From NCBI GenBank assembly GCA_903822005.1, contig CAIJNL010000036.1, forward strand, positions 62,001 through 126,000: a DNA stretch of 64,000 nt. Reading direction: 5' to 3'. Position 1 is the stretch's first letter, and each line of letters begins with the position of its first letter. Shown in pieces: positions 54,956 through 63,156 of this stretch. The position numbers and the translations under genes were made by a program. Below the pieces are notes generated by a model. That model made no database searches, was not told the origin of the DNA, and saw only the letters and a program-made list of their open reading frames with translations. Source of the stretch: an uncultured Nitrospiraceae bacterium (GTDB taxonomy: Bacteria; Nitrospirota; Thermodesulfovibrionia; Thermodesulfovibrionales; Dissulfurispiraceae).

Positions 54956-54984
54956 TTGACTTGACCAGGGACGTATGCTATATT
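54956..54984 (+). promoter_or_regulatory. Sigma-70 promoter of the MFS-selenoprotein operon
   Basis: TTGACT (54956-54961), 17-nt spacer, TATATT (54979-54984): near consensus, in the 317-nt gap between the LysR gene and the divergent MFS gene. Confidence 0.7.
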
Positions 54985-54998
54985 GAAAAGATCGTATA

Positions 54999-55017
54999 TG
55001 TCGACAGAATGTATACA
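54999..55017. promoter_or_regulatory. Bipartite GntR operator, site 3
   Basis: TGTCGACA-GAA-TGTATACA, octamer starts 11 bp apart as in sites 1 and 2. It begins 15 nt after the -10 box, so a bound regulator would block early elongation or promoter clearance. Confidence 0.65.
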
Positions 55018-55117
55018 TAGAATGGAAATCTATTCAATACGCATTAAAATTCCAAATTCATATATGAACCGCTGACTTTCGATTCGCGAGTCGTCGGTTC
55101 TAAACAGAGGGGGAAAC

Positions 55118-56461
55118 ATGAAGGAAAAGTGCAGCAAGCCGACACGTTTTCGATGGGTAGTTCTTGTTCTCATCTTTTTGGCTTACATGATAGCAGGCGC
55201 AGACAGGGCCAACATCGGCATGGTTGTTCCATTCGTCAAAGACGAGTTCAAGCTCAGCAATACCGACATAGGCGCTATGTCGAGCCTCTTTTATATCGGG
55301 TATGCTGCCATACAGGTGCCCATAGGCCTTGTATACAGCAAGTACGGCGTTCGCATCATCTTTGTTGTTGCAATGATATTGACGTCGATTTCGACCTTTG
55401 TCATGGGATTTGTGAACAGCGGCTTCCAACTCAAGGCAGCCAGGGTCGCGCTCGGTATTGCCGAAGGACCGATCAATATAGGCATTGTCTCGACCATCAA
55501 CCGCTGGTACCCGCAAAAAGAAAAAGGGTTCGCCACAGGCGTATTCATGTCCTCTATCAAATTCGCTCCAGCTGTGGTACCGCCTCTTTGCGCAATAATC
55601 ATTCAGGCCTGGGGCTGGCGTGAAATCTTTTATATCTTTGCCATTCCGGGCTTTCTGATAGCCGCGCTATGGTTCTTTTTCGTAAAGGACAATCCGAAGG
55701 AGAGCAAGCACTGTTCAGAGGCTGAACTTAACTATATCCTAACTGAATCAGCACAGGGCGGCATTGATGCCGTAAAAACTCCTGCTGAAATTAAATCAGA
55801 CGACCGTTTCAGACTGCTTGACAAGATAATACGCAAAAAAGATGTCGAGCCTCTCGATACGCACCGCAAGGTATTAACTTCGTGGAACATATGGGCCTGC
55901 GCCTTCGGCTATTTCTTTATGGTAGGCATTGCTTATGCTATTATGACCTGGGTCCCGACCTATTTGATAAAGGTCAAGCACTTTTCGACGCTCAAGACAG
56001 GGCTTGTGGCAGCTACCCCATGGATCGGGGCCATCCTCGGCAATGTGCTCGGGGGCTGGCTTTCAGACAACGTATTCCAGAAACGCAGGAAGCCGCTTAT
56101 GCTTATAACTGCGGTCTCGACTATATTTACCATGTACTCGCTGCTTTACGCGCCTGACCAGATGTATCTGCTTGCGTTACTGCTCGGCGTTTGCGGCGTA
56201 TTCCTCAACCTTGGTTACTCCACATTCCTCGTATACCCGATGGGGATCGCGTCAAAGGACAAGCTGCCGTTTGCCGCTTCTATAGTAAACTGCATGGGTT
56301 CCCTTGGCGGCGCCTTTGCTCCGTTTGTTGTAGGGGTTATACTGGATTATCAGGGCTGGGACTGGGTATTCACGTTCCTGGCACTATGTTCAATAGGCAC
56401 TTTAATGGTGGTTGTCTCGATGATCGAGCCTTTTATGACCACTAAAAAGGCCTCTGCCTGA
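55118..56461 (+). CDS. MFS transporter, ACS type (third copy)
   Basis: The 447-residue twelve-helix carrier is the third member of the local set: GADRANIGMVVPFVKDEF, NTDIGAMSSLFYIGYA and SKYGVRIIFVVAMILTSI. It starts the operon that continues with a hydroxyacid dehydrogenase, an NHL protein and the selenoprotein, so it should bring in the organic acid handled there. GGGGG at 55109-55113 gives a usable ribosome site. Confidence 0.92.
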   Translation: MKEKCSKPTRFRWVVLVLIFLAYMIAGADRANIGMVVPFVKDEFKLSNTDIGAMSSLFYIGYAAIQVPIGLVYSKYGVRIIFVVAMILTSISTFVMGFVNSGFQLKAARVALGIAEGPINIGIVSTINRWYPQKEKGFATGVFMSSIKFAPAVVPPLCAIIIQAWGWREIFYIFAIPGFLIAALWFFFVKDNPKESKHCSEAELNYILTESAQGGIDAVKTPAEIKSDDRFRLLDKIIRKKDVEPLDTHRKVLTSWNIWACAFGYFFMVGIAYAIMTWVPTYLIKVKHFSTLKTGLVAATPWIGAILGNVLGGWLSDNVFQKRRKPLMLITAVSTIFTMYSLLYAPDQMYLLALLLGVCGVFLNLGYSTFLVYPMGIASKDKLPFAASIVNCMGSLGGAFAPFVVGVILDYQGWDWVFTFLALCSIGTLMVVVSMIEPFMTTKKASA

Positions 56462-56528
56462 TTGAGAGACAGGGCTGTAACCGGATTTTTATTTTTTGAA
56501 GATAAGTACCTTTGCACGGAGGATATAG

Positions 56529-57527
56529 ATGAAAGTAATGATTATTGAAAGCGTTCATGCCTCAGCGGTTGAACTGCTGGCAAAGAGCGCTGAGGTCGTA
56601 TTTCCGGAACCGCAGAACCTTGAGGGAATCCTCAAGGCCATAGTCGACTGCGACGGACTGATTGCAAGGGGCACGGCCGTTTCGCGTGAGGTTATGCTTG
56701 CAGGGCCGAAACTGAAGGCCATCGGCAGGCACGGAGTAGGTTATGACAGCGTTGATATAGCTGCTGCAACCGAACTAAGGATACCTGTTGTCTATACCCC
56801 GGCGGCCAACACTGAAAGTGTAGCCGAGCTGGCAGCCGGTTTTATCATCTGTGCGGGACGCAAGATCATCGAGGCCAACAGGTTCATGCAGTCCGAGAAG
56901 CTGCTGTCTGACACTGTTACAATGCAGGCCATGACAAAGCGTGTCGGGTTGGTCAACGCAAACATAGGGGGAAAGACCCTCGGTATTATAGGTGTCGGCA
57001 GGATAGGGTCTCTGATAGCCCAAAAAATGATCGCCGGCTTTAACATGAAAGTGCTGGGCTATGACCCGTATGTGGACGAGAAGACCCTTGCCGGTTACGG
57101 TGTCAAGAAGGTAGACAGGCTTGAGGACATGCTGCCACTGTGCGACTTTGTCTCCCTTAACTGCCCGGGCGGAGCCGAGACCCGCAAGATGATCAATGCC
57201 GCCACTTTGGCATTGATGAAGCCGAATGCCTACCTTATCAATACGGCACGCGGCAGTGTAGTGGATGAAGAGGCCCTTGTCAAAGCAGTCCGGTCAAAGA
57301 AGATCGCCGGCGCTGCCACTGATGTCTTTGATCCGGAGCCGCCAGTGAAGGGATCTCCGATTACTCATGAAGATGCCATTATCGTCACCCCGCATATTGG
57401 CGCCCAGACCGAAGAGAGCCTGATCAACATGGGAAGGGTTGTTGTTCAGGAAGTCCTCAGCGTGCTGGAGGGCAGGAAACCCCAGTTTTTTGTGAACCCT
57501 GAAGTCTGGGAGAAAAGAAGGAAATAA
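56529..57527 (+). CDS. D-isomer specific 2-hydroxyacid dehydrogenase
   Basis: The 332-residue NAD-dependent enzyme is close to the 3-phosphoglycerate dehydrogenase branch. The nucleotide-binding motif is GIIGVGRIG (152-160); the catalytic trio is Arg241 (NTARGSVVD), Glu270 (DPEPP) and His289 (PHIGAQT). It lacks the ACT domain of biosynthetic SerA, so it more likely oxidises or reduces an imported 2-hydroxy acid than makes serine. Within the operon it follows the MFS carrier after 67 nt; AGGAGG-like GGAGGAT precedes the ATG. Confidence 0.92.
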   Translation: MKVMIIESVHASAVELLAKSAEVVFPEPQNLEGILKAIVDCDGLIARGTAVSREVMLAGPKLKAIGRHGVGYDSVDIAAATELRIPVVYTPAANTESVAELAAGFIICAGRKIIEANRFMQSEKLLSDTVTMQAMTKRVGLVNANIGGKTLGIIGVGRIGSLIAQKMIAGFNMKVLGYDPYVDEKTLAGYGVKKVDRLEDMLPLCDFVSLNCPGGAETRKMINAATLALMKPNAYLINTARGSVVDEEALVKAVRSKKIAGAATDVFDPEPPVKGSPITHEDAIIVTPHIGAQTEESLINMGRVVVQEVLSVLEGRKPQFFVNPEVWEKRRK

Positions 57528-57555
57528 CCCGGATATCGGTCCTTTCCGGGCTTTT
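57528..57555 (+). terminator. Weak hairpin after the dehydrogenase
   Basis: CCCGGA/TCCGGG stem, 11-nt loop, then CTTTT, starting on the base after the stop codon. It may reduce but probably not stop transcription into the NHL and selenoprotein genes. Confidence 0.4.
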
Positions 57556-57634
57556 GAGCCGGTCTTAAGATGATATTTGTCCGGCCGGTTAGTTAAAATA
57601 AGGACAATTGAACTATCAAGGGAGGATTCAGACT

Positions 57635-58606
57635 ATGGCTGTTGTACCGAAATTTGAAGTTATCGAGGGATGGGAGAAGCTCCCGAAGGGCTATATTCAC
57701 AAGGACGTGGACGGAGTCGGGGTCGACTCCAAAGACAACGTCTATCTGATGACCAGGCAGGACGCCCGCGTGCTCGTATATGACAAGAACGGAAACTTTG
57801 TTCGCTCCTGGGGTGAGGACATCTTCACGCCGAGGACCCACGGCATTGCTGTTGTGGATGACTTTGTATACTCGGTTGATGACGGGGACCACACAGTGCG
57901 GAAATTCACGCTCGAAGGCAAACAGCTGATGATGATCGGCACTCCCGGAAAGTCGTCAGACACCGGGTATGACGGCAAGACGATCGCAAGCATACAGAAG
58001 GGGGCGGCGCCTTTCAACCGGCCTACGGATGTTGCCATTGCTCCGGACGGAGAGATCTATGTCTGCGACGGGTACGGCAACGCCCGCGTACACCGCTTCA
58101 AGGCTGACGGCACCCTGATCCAGTCCTGGGGCGAGCCGGGCATTAAGCCGGGCGAGTTTCATCTGCCGCATGGTATCGGCATTTCTCCTGACAACCGCGT
58201 ATTTGTGACAGACAGGGAGAACGACAGGATTCAGATATTCGACCGTGACGGCAAGTTCCTCGAGATGTGGGAGCATGTACAGAGGCCCACAGATATAAGT
58301 TTTGATAAAGAAGGCCGGGTTTATGTCTCCGAACTCTGGTGGCGCGTAGGGCAGAATTCCTTTACCCGCGGCAAGATCAACTATGATCTGCCGGGCGGCG
58401 TGCGTATTCTTGACCTCAAGGGCAACATTCTCAGTCACTGGTGCAGCGCAGACCGCGAGGCTGCCGGAAACTTTGTCGCGCCGCATACCCTTTGCGTCGA
58501 TTCCCGCGGAGACCTTTATGTGGGCGAAGTGACCTGGACCTTTGGCATCAACCTGGGCGGAGTGAGCGACGGCGCGCATACCTTCCAGAAGTTCGCGCGC
58601 AAGTAA
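57635..58606 (+). CDS. NHL-repeat beta-propeller protein
   Basis: The 323-residue protein consists of NHL-type repeats: VGVDSKDNVYLMTRQDARVLVYD, FNRPTDVAIAPDG..YVCDGYGNARVHRF, LPHGIGISPDNRVFVTD and LCVDSRGDLYVGE each match one blade, giving a six-bladed propeller. It resembles the catalytic core of peptidyl-alpha-hydroxyglycine alpha-amidating lyase, but no signal peptide is seen. ATG 57635 is set by AGGGAGG upstream. The selenoprotein gene follows after 12 nt, so the two are probably made together and may act on the same substrate. Confidence 0.88.
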   Translation: MAVVPKFEVIEGWEKLPKGYIHKDVDGVGVDSKDNVYLMTRQDARVLVYDKNGNFVRSWGEDIFTPRTHGIAVVDDFVYSVDDGDHTVRKFTLEGKQLMMIGTPGKSSDTGYDGKTIASIQKGAAPFNRPTDVAIAPDGEIYVCDGYGNARVHRFKADGTLIQSWGEPGIKPGEFHLPHGIGISPDNRVFVTDRENDRIQIFDRDGKFLEMWEHVQRPTDISFDKEGRVYVSELWWRVGQNSFTRGKINYDLPGGVRILDLKGNILSHWCSADREAAGNFVAPHTLCVDSRGDLYVGEVTWTFGINLGGVSDGAHTFQKFARK

Positions 58607-58618
58607 AAAGGAGAAATC

Positions 58619-60373
58619 ATGAGACGAACGTTCATTACATGCCTCGTCTTTGCCCTGAGTATCGGTGCTGCTTTAATGCTGCCGTCGATATCAGTCGCAA
58701 AAGACCTGGGACAGGAGTGGGAAGTAATTAATCCCGCCGGCGTGATCCAGATCAAGCAGGAGCAGCTCGCTCCGCGGCTGACCACTCTGGAGGGAAAGAC
58801 CATCGTGCTTCGTTGGAACGGCAAACACAATGGCGACAACTTTCTTAACAGGATTGCGGAACTTCTAAAGGAAAGAATTCCGAGTGCAAAGGTAATCAAG
58901 CTGTACGAAGTCGACAAGTCTACAATCAGGCAGAGCGGGTCAGTGGATGTAGCGGCCCAGATCGCGCAGGTGATAAAGGGATTGAAGGCCGATATTGTTA
59001 TCGCGGCCCAGACCGATTGAGGGTCCTGTACTTCATGGCTGGTGGTCGACCAGTCCCAGGTTGAAAAAGTCGGAATACCCACGGTAACAGCTTCATCCGA
59101 TCAATTTGTAGGGTTAGCGAGAAGCACGGTAAAGAGCCTTGGCCTTCCTGACATGGCTTTCGTTGAAGTGGAGCATCCTCTCGGCATGATACCTCTGGAT
59201 GAGATCCGGGCAAAGGCCGATATGGCATTCCCGAAGATCGTGCAGATGGCGACCCAGTGGAAGCCGAATTTGACGGCCATACAAAAGATCACGCCTGCTT
59301 ATCCGGCAGAGAGGATTAGGTTCAAGGGCACCTATGACGCACTCAACAAGATGTTTTATGACAAGGGGTTGTCTATCGGATTGCCTGTAATACCTCCTAC
59401 GCCCGAGAAGGTGGCAGATATGCTCAAGGGCACTACCCGCAAGCCTGGCGAGATAGTCTGGGCAGTACCGCCAAGAATGGGGCAGCTTACGGTCGAGCTT
59501 GTCGCGGCTTATGGAGTAATGGCAGGCTGCAAACCAGAGCATATGCCTTTGCTGCTTGCAGTAGTCAAGGCCCTGAGCCATCCTGATTATGACTGGAGGG
59601 GCAGTACCTCCACTACAGCTCCGACAAACCCGGTGATAATAATCAACGGACCGATACTTGATGAACTTGGTATAGGATATTCCACCGGCGCGCTCGGCGG
59701 AGAAATGCCTGTGAATATCGCAGTCGGATATTTCATCAATCTTGTCGGCGATATCATCGGAGGATCGGTTCCTCCTGTGAATGACAAGAGCACTCTCGGA
59801 AGCCGTGCCGACCTGGTAGCAATCGTCATCGGCGAAAACGAGAAGGCGAACCCATGGAAGCAGTCCTATGCAGTAGAGCAGGGGTTCAAACCGACAGATA
59901 ATGTTGTTACCGCATATTCTTCGTATATGGGGAGCAATAATATTGATCACAGCAGCGTAAAGAGCACGCATCTGTTGAATACGATAGCGGCCGGCATCGC
60001 AGGCGCCGGAAGCGGTATCACAAGCTGCCTCACCCGGATGGACAAGGGCTATGCCTCCACTAACAAGGTAAAATTCGTATTCGTATTTTTCGGTCCTGAA
60101 CATGCCGACACCGTTTACAGGGATTTCAAGACAAAGAAAGAGACTTCTGAATACCTTGTGAAAAAAACGGCGCTGCCGTTCTGGATGTATGCGCCCGATA
60201 TCTGCATTCCTCCGAAAGAGTTCGGTCCGTATGATGAGAACACCCTTATTCCGCGCTTCACCGCCGCTGAGCAGGTACGTATAATTGTGACCGGTGGTCC
60301 CGGGAAACAGTCCCAGATCTGGCCTACCTTCACAACGGTGGCAAGGCCTGTTTCGGTGCTTGTAGAAAAGTAA
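58619..60373 (+). CDS. UGSC-family selenoprotein with in-frame UGA (Sec134)
   Basis: Reading TGA 59018-59020 as selenocysteine joins two adjacent same-frame stretches into one 584-codon gene. The codons around it give QTD-U-GSCTSW, the UGSC motif of the known UGSC (seleno)protein family, whose domain spans about residues 25-240 (LAPRLTTLEGKTIVLRWNGK, then VEKVGIPTVTASSDQF after Sec). A second domain (about 245-584; FYDKGLSIGLPVIPPTPEKV, AYGVMAGCKPEHMP) is a family often found beside UGSC proteins and is fused here. An N-terminal signal peptide (about 1-27) predicts export. A SECIS-like hairpin follows the UGA. Biochemical role unknown; a redox CxxC-like use of Sec134/Cys137 is inferred. Confidence 0.93.
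59037..59055 (+). promoter_or_regulatory. Bacterial SECIS-like hairpin
   Basis: Stem CTGGT (59039-59043) / ACCAG (59049-59053), extended by G-U and G-C pairs, with loop GGTCG. The loop begins 24 nt after the UGA and carries GGUC, like the apical loop of the E. coli fdhF SECIS that SelB binds. It lies within the coding frame as expected for bacteria. Confidence 0.75.
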
Positions 60374-60394
60374 ACTCAGAGCTGGTTAACAAAT

Positions 60395-60429
60395 AAAAAG
60401 GGGGAGCCTTTGCGGTTCCCCCTTTTTTT
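60395..60429. terminator. Bidirectional terminator
   Basis: AAAAAGGGGGA / TCCCCC followed by seven T, with inner CC/GG pairs. It closes the selenoprotein operon and, on the other strand, the convergent MFS gene at 60450. Confidence 0.92.
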
Positions 60430-60449
60430 GTGATGACCTGTCTGTATTC

Positions 60450-61676
60450 TTATTTTGCTTTGCTTGTCTCCATCGGTTTAAGCTGGGGGACGATGAACAG
60501 CATCGCCATGGCGGCAATGACCAGCATGACGCCGCCCGACAGCAGTGCCAGCTGAAAACTGCCGGTGAATTTCACTATGAACCCTGTAATCGCAGGTGAG
60601 AATATGCCTGCAATCGCGCCCGCTGTATTCATGATCCCGCCTAATGAGCCTGCAAGCTTAGGCGGTGCCAGTTCTGTCATGATTGCCCAGATCAGGCTGC
60701 CTGCACCTGACTCGGCTGCTATCGAAAATGTAAGAAGGCCTATTGCGATTATCGGATCATCGATAAAGCCGACACCCATAACCGAGGCCGCGCAGAGCTG
60801 GAGCCCGATGATTACCGACTTTCTTGCAGCGGTCACGCTCATGCCGCTTTTCAAAAGCCTGTCTGAAAGCCAGCCGATAAAGGGCTGCGCAATGAAGGCC
60901 GCCATCCATGGCAGCGAGGCATAAATTCCCATCTTGATGATCGAAAACCCGCGCTCCATAACGAGATATGCGGGGACCCAGGTCAGGAACATGTACAAAA
61001 GATAGTCCTGGAAAAATTTGGTGACGATCAGGCCGACAGTCGCGCGGTTGGTTATGATCTCTTTCCAGGGGATGGCAACTTTTTCTTTGGTTTTTGTTGC
61101 GTGTGCAGCTTCAGACTTGTCATTAAAACCGTAATACCAGAGAACGCACCAGAGCAGACTGCCGAAACCGGTGATGAAGAAAGCATTCTGCCAGCCCACG
61201 GTCTGGATCAGGAACGCCATGAGCACAGGAGTGACTGCCATACCGAGACGAACACCAGACCAGATTACTCCTACTGCTATCCCTCTTTTTTCCGACGGGA
61301 TATTGCCTGCCACGACCTTGGCGATTACCGGAAAGGCCGCGGCTTCACCTATGCCGACACCTATGCGGGCCACGAGCAGGCCATAGAAGCTTCTCGCAAA
61401 TCCTGTAACTGCCGAGAAGATGGACCAGACCGCCACTGACCAGCCAAGAACGGTCTTGGAACCGAACTTGTCGGCAAGGCCTCCGGCAGGCACGTTCAGC
61501 AGCGCGTAGGGCCAGAAAAAAGCCGAAAGCACTATGCCCATTGTCGCGGGGTCGAGCTGAAGGTCCTTGATAATGATCGGCGCGGCGACCGAAAGGCTTG
61601 CGCGGTCAAGAGCATTGATGAAAGTTCCAAAGGTGAGCAAAAAGATGATCCACCACCTGTACTTTTTTTCGTTCAT
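60450..61676 (-). CDS. MFS transporter
   Basis: The 408-residue twelve-helix carrier belongs to the ACS-like major facilitators but to a different branch from the three at 49.6-56.5 kb: LDRASLSVAAPIIIKDLQL, ADKFGSKTVLGWSVAVWS and GEAAAFPVIAKVVAGNIPSEKRG. It is probably an organic anion importer. It is convergent with the selenoprotein operon and shares its terminator; no GntR-type operator was found in its 196-nt upstream gap. Confidence 0.9.
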   Translation of the reverse strand: MNEKKYRWWIIFLLTFGTFINALDRASLSVAAPIIIKDLQLDPATMGIVLSAFFWPYALLNVPAGGLADKFGSKTVLGWSVAVWSIFSAVTGFARSFYGLLVARIGVGIGEAAAFPVIAKVVAGNIPSEKRGIAVGVIWSGVRLGMAVTPVLMAFLIQTVGWQNAFFITGFGSLLWCVLWYYGFNDKSEAAHATKTKEKVAIPWKEIITNRATVGLIVTKFFQDYLLYMFLTWVPAYLVMERGFSIIKMGIYASLPWMAAFIAQPFIGWLSDRLLKSGMSVTAARKSVIIGLQLCAASVMGVGFIDDPIIAIGLLTFSIAAESGAGSLIWAIMTELAPPKLAGSLGGIMNTAGAIAGIFSPAITGFIVKFTGSFQLALLSGGVMLVIAAMAMLFIVPQLKPMETSKAK

Positions 61677-61872
61677 TCAGACCCTCCAGGTGAAAATTAG
61701 TTACTGCCCTTAAACTGACACTTCAGTTTTTTGCTATAAATAAATTGTAACAGATATGGAGTAATTTTTCCCTGATAAAATAAGGGGTTCTGCGCAGCAG
61801 AATGCCAAGGCTTTATCAATGCTATACAGGGGCGGGAGCGCTGAAACCGGGAAGGGCGGATATGATATTTAC

Positions 61873-63099
61873 TCAGTCCTTCTCCGGCGCATCTGTTTTC
61901 GCCGGCAGGCATTTTTCTTCATTATGGCGGTCACTTGAGATCTCGACAGCAATGGCGGCGGCCTGCTCGACAGGCATGCCATCGGCCCGGCGCTCATACT
62001 CTTCTTTACCCAGATCGTCGCGTACCTTAGTCTCCAGATCTTCTGCCTGTTCCTGATGCCCCGGCAAGTCGACGCGCAGTTCCTCTATGAGCATCAGCAC
62101 TACCGCCGCTACCGGAAGGGCGAGCAGCGCCCCCGGGATGCCCAATAAAACAGTCCCCGCCAAAAGCGAGAAAAGTATTACTGATGACGGAAGGCGCAGC
62201 GCGCGTCCATAAACTCTGGGAACGATCACCTGGTTCTCGAGTATTTTGTAGACGAGCATCAGAACTAGCACTACAATAGTGACAACGGGGCCGCTTGAGA
62301 GAGAGGCCGCCACCGCTGCCGCCATCGCAAGCACGGCGCCGATGTAGGGCAGGACATCCGCAATGCCCGCGAACACCGCAATGGCCAAAGCATTAGAAAC
62401 GCCGCAGGCCATGAGGAGAAAGAAGACGAACATGGCCATAAAAACAGAGGTGATCAGCTGCCCGAGCATGTAACCGCCGACTATGGTTCCCAGTTTCAGC
62501 ATTACACGGGAAAGAAGGATGTGGTGTGACCTGGGCACAAGCAGGAAAAGGCCTCCACGCAGCCGGTCCCGGTCAATCATGATGTACAGGGCGAGGAAAA
62601 CCGAACTCATTGTATAGGTGAAAATCTCGATGAAGCGGCGGGATATCTCGATGGCATCCTTGGCCTCAAACGTAACAAGATATCCCGAGGGAAGTTCTCG
62701 AAGCAGTTCCGCCAGATATCTGGTCAGGTGGGAGCCTGCCAGCCAGTTTGCCACGCGTGCCCTCAGGGCGGGTTCTCTGTCCAGAAGGTCAGTCGCCTGA
62801 CCTATCAGGGTTGGAATGGTCATTGTTATGAGGAGAATGGTGATAACCACAAGCCCGGTGAAAAGGATCGCGATGCCCAGGCCCCTGCGCATGCGCCGGT
62901 CTTCAAGCCACTTGACAGTGGGGCTTACGGTGCCGACAATGACGAGGGCCGCCCCGAGTACAAGAATCACCGGTAATAGACGGTTCAGCACCCACATGCC
63001 GGATATGAGGAGTACCAATATTATAATGGTGGCAGGAGAAGGCTCGATACGGATCACGCGGGGCCGATCATCCATCCAGGCCTCGTGCGCCGGCTGCAT
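61873..63099 (-). CDS. AI-2E family (PerM/TqsA-like) membrane protein
   Basis: The 408-residue protein has about eight helices with the family layout: paired N-terminal helices after position 25, a long extracytoplasmic or soluble segment (about 90-165), and C-terminal helices with GVSNALAIAVFAGIADVLPYIGAVLAM and IPRVYGRALRLPSSVILFSLLAG-like motifs. Relatives export autoinducer-2 or exchange ions; function is not predictable from sequence. An acidic tail rich in Glu, Asp and Lys follows the last helix. The MFS gene at 63157 lies 57 nt upstream on the same strand. Confidence 0.9.
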   Translation of the reverse strand: MQPAHEAWMDDRPRVIRIEPSPATIIILVLLISGMWVLNRLLPVILVLGAALVIVGTVSPTVKWLEDRRMRRGLGIAILFTGLVVITILLITMTIPTLIGQATDLLDREPALRARVANWLAGSHLTRYLAELLRELPSGYLVTFEAKDAIEISRRFIEIFTYTMSSVFLALYIMIDRDRLRGGLFLLVPRSHHILLSRVMLKLGTIVGGYMLGQLITSVFMAMFVFFLLMACGVSNALAIAVFAGIADVLPYIGAVLAMAAAVAASLSSGPVVTIVVLVLMLVYKILENQVIVPRVYGRALRLPSSVILFSLLAGTVLLGIPGALLALPVAAVVLMLIEELRVDLPGHQEQAEDLETKVRDDLGKEEYERRADGMPVEQAAAIAVEISSDRHNEEKCLPAKTDAPEKD

Positions 63100-63156
63100 T
63101 ACGACAGTTCATATTCACAGTATACCACCGAGTTGTATCACTTGGAAGTGGCAGTA

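Noticed and set aside
59114-60103. 329-codon minus-strand frame inside the selenoprotein gene
   Set aside because: Antisense shadow of conserved coding sequence with biased composition and no ribosome site or family.
59018-60373. TGA at 59018 as a true stop with a separate downstream gene starting at about 59042
   Set aside because: The frame is unchanged, the residues around the TGA match the UGSC motif, the second part has no ribosome site at 59042, and conserved UGSC-domain sequence continues past the stop.
61713-61728. AACTGA-CACT-TCAGTT followed by T residues as a terminator
   Set aside because: Only a 6-bp weak stem, and it lies between two minus-strand genes with no plus-strand transcript to end; perhaps an operator, but unsupported.
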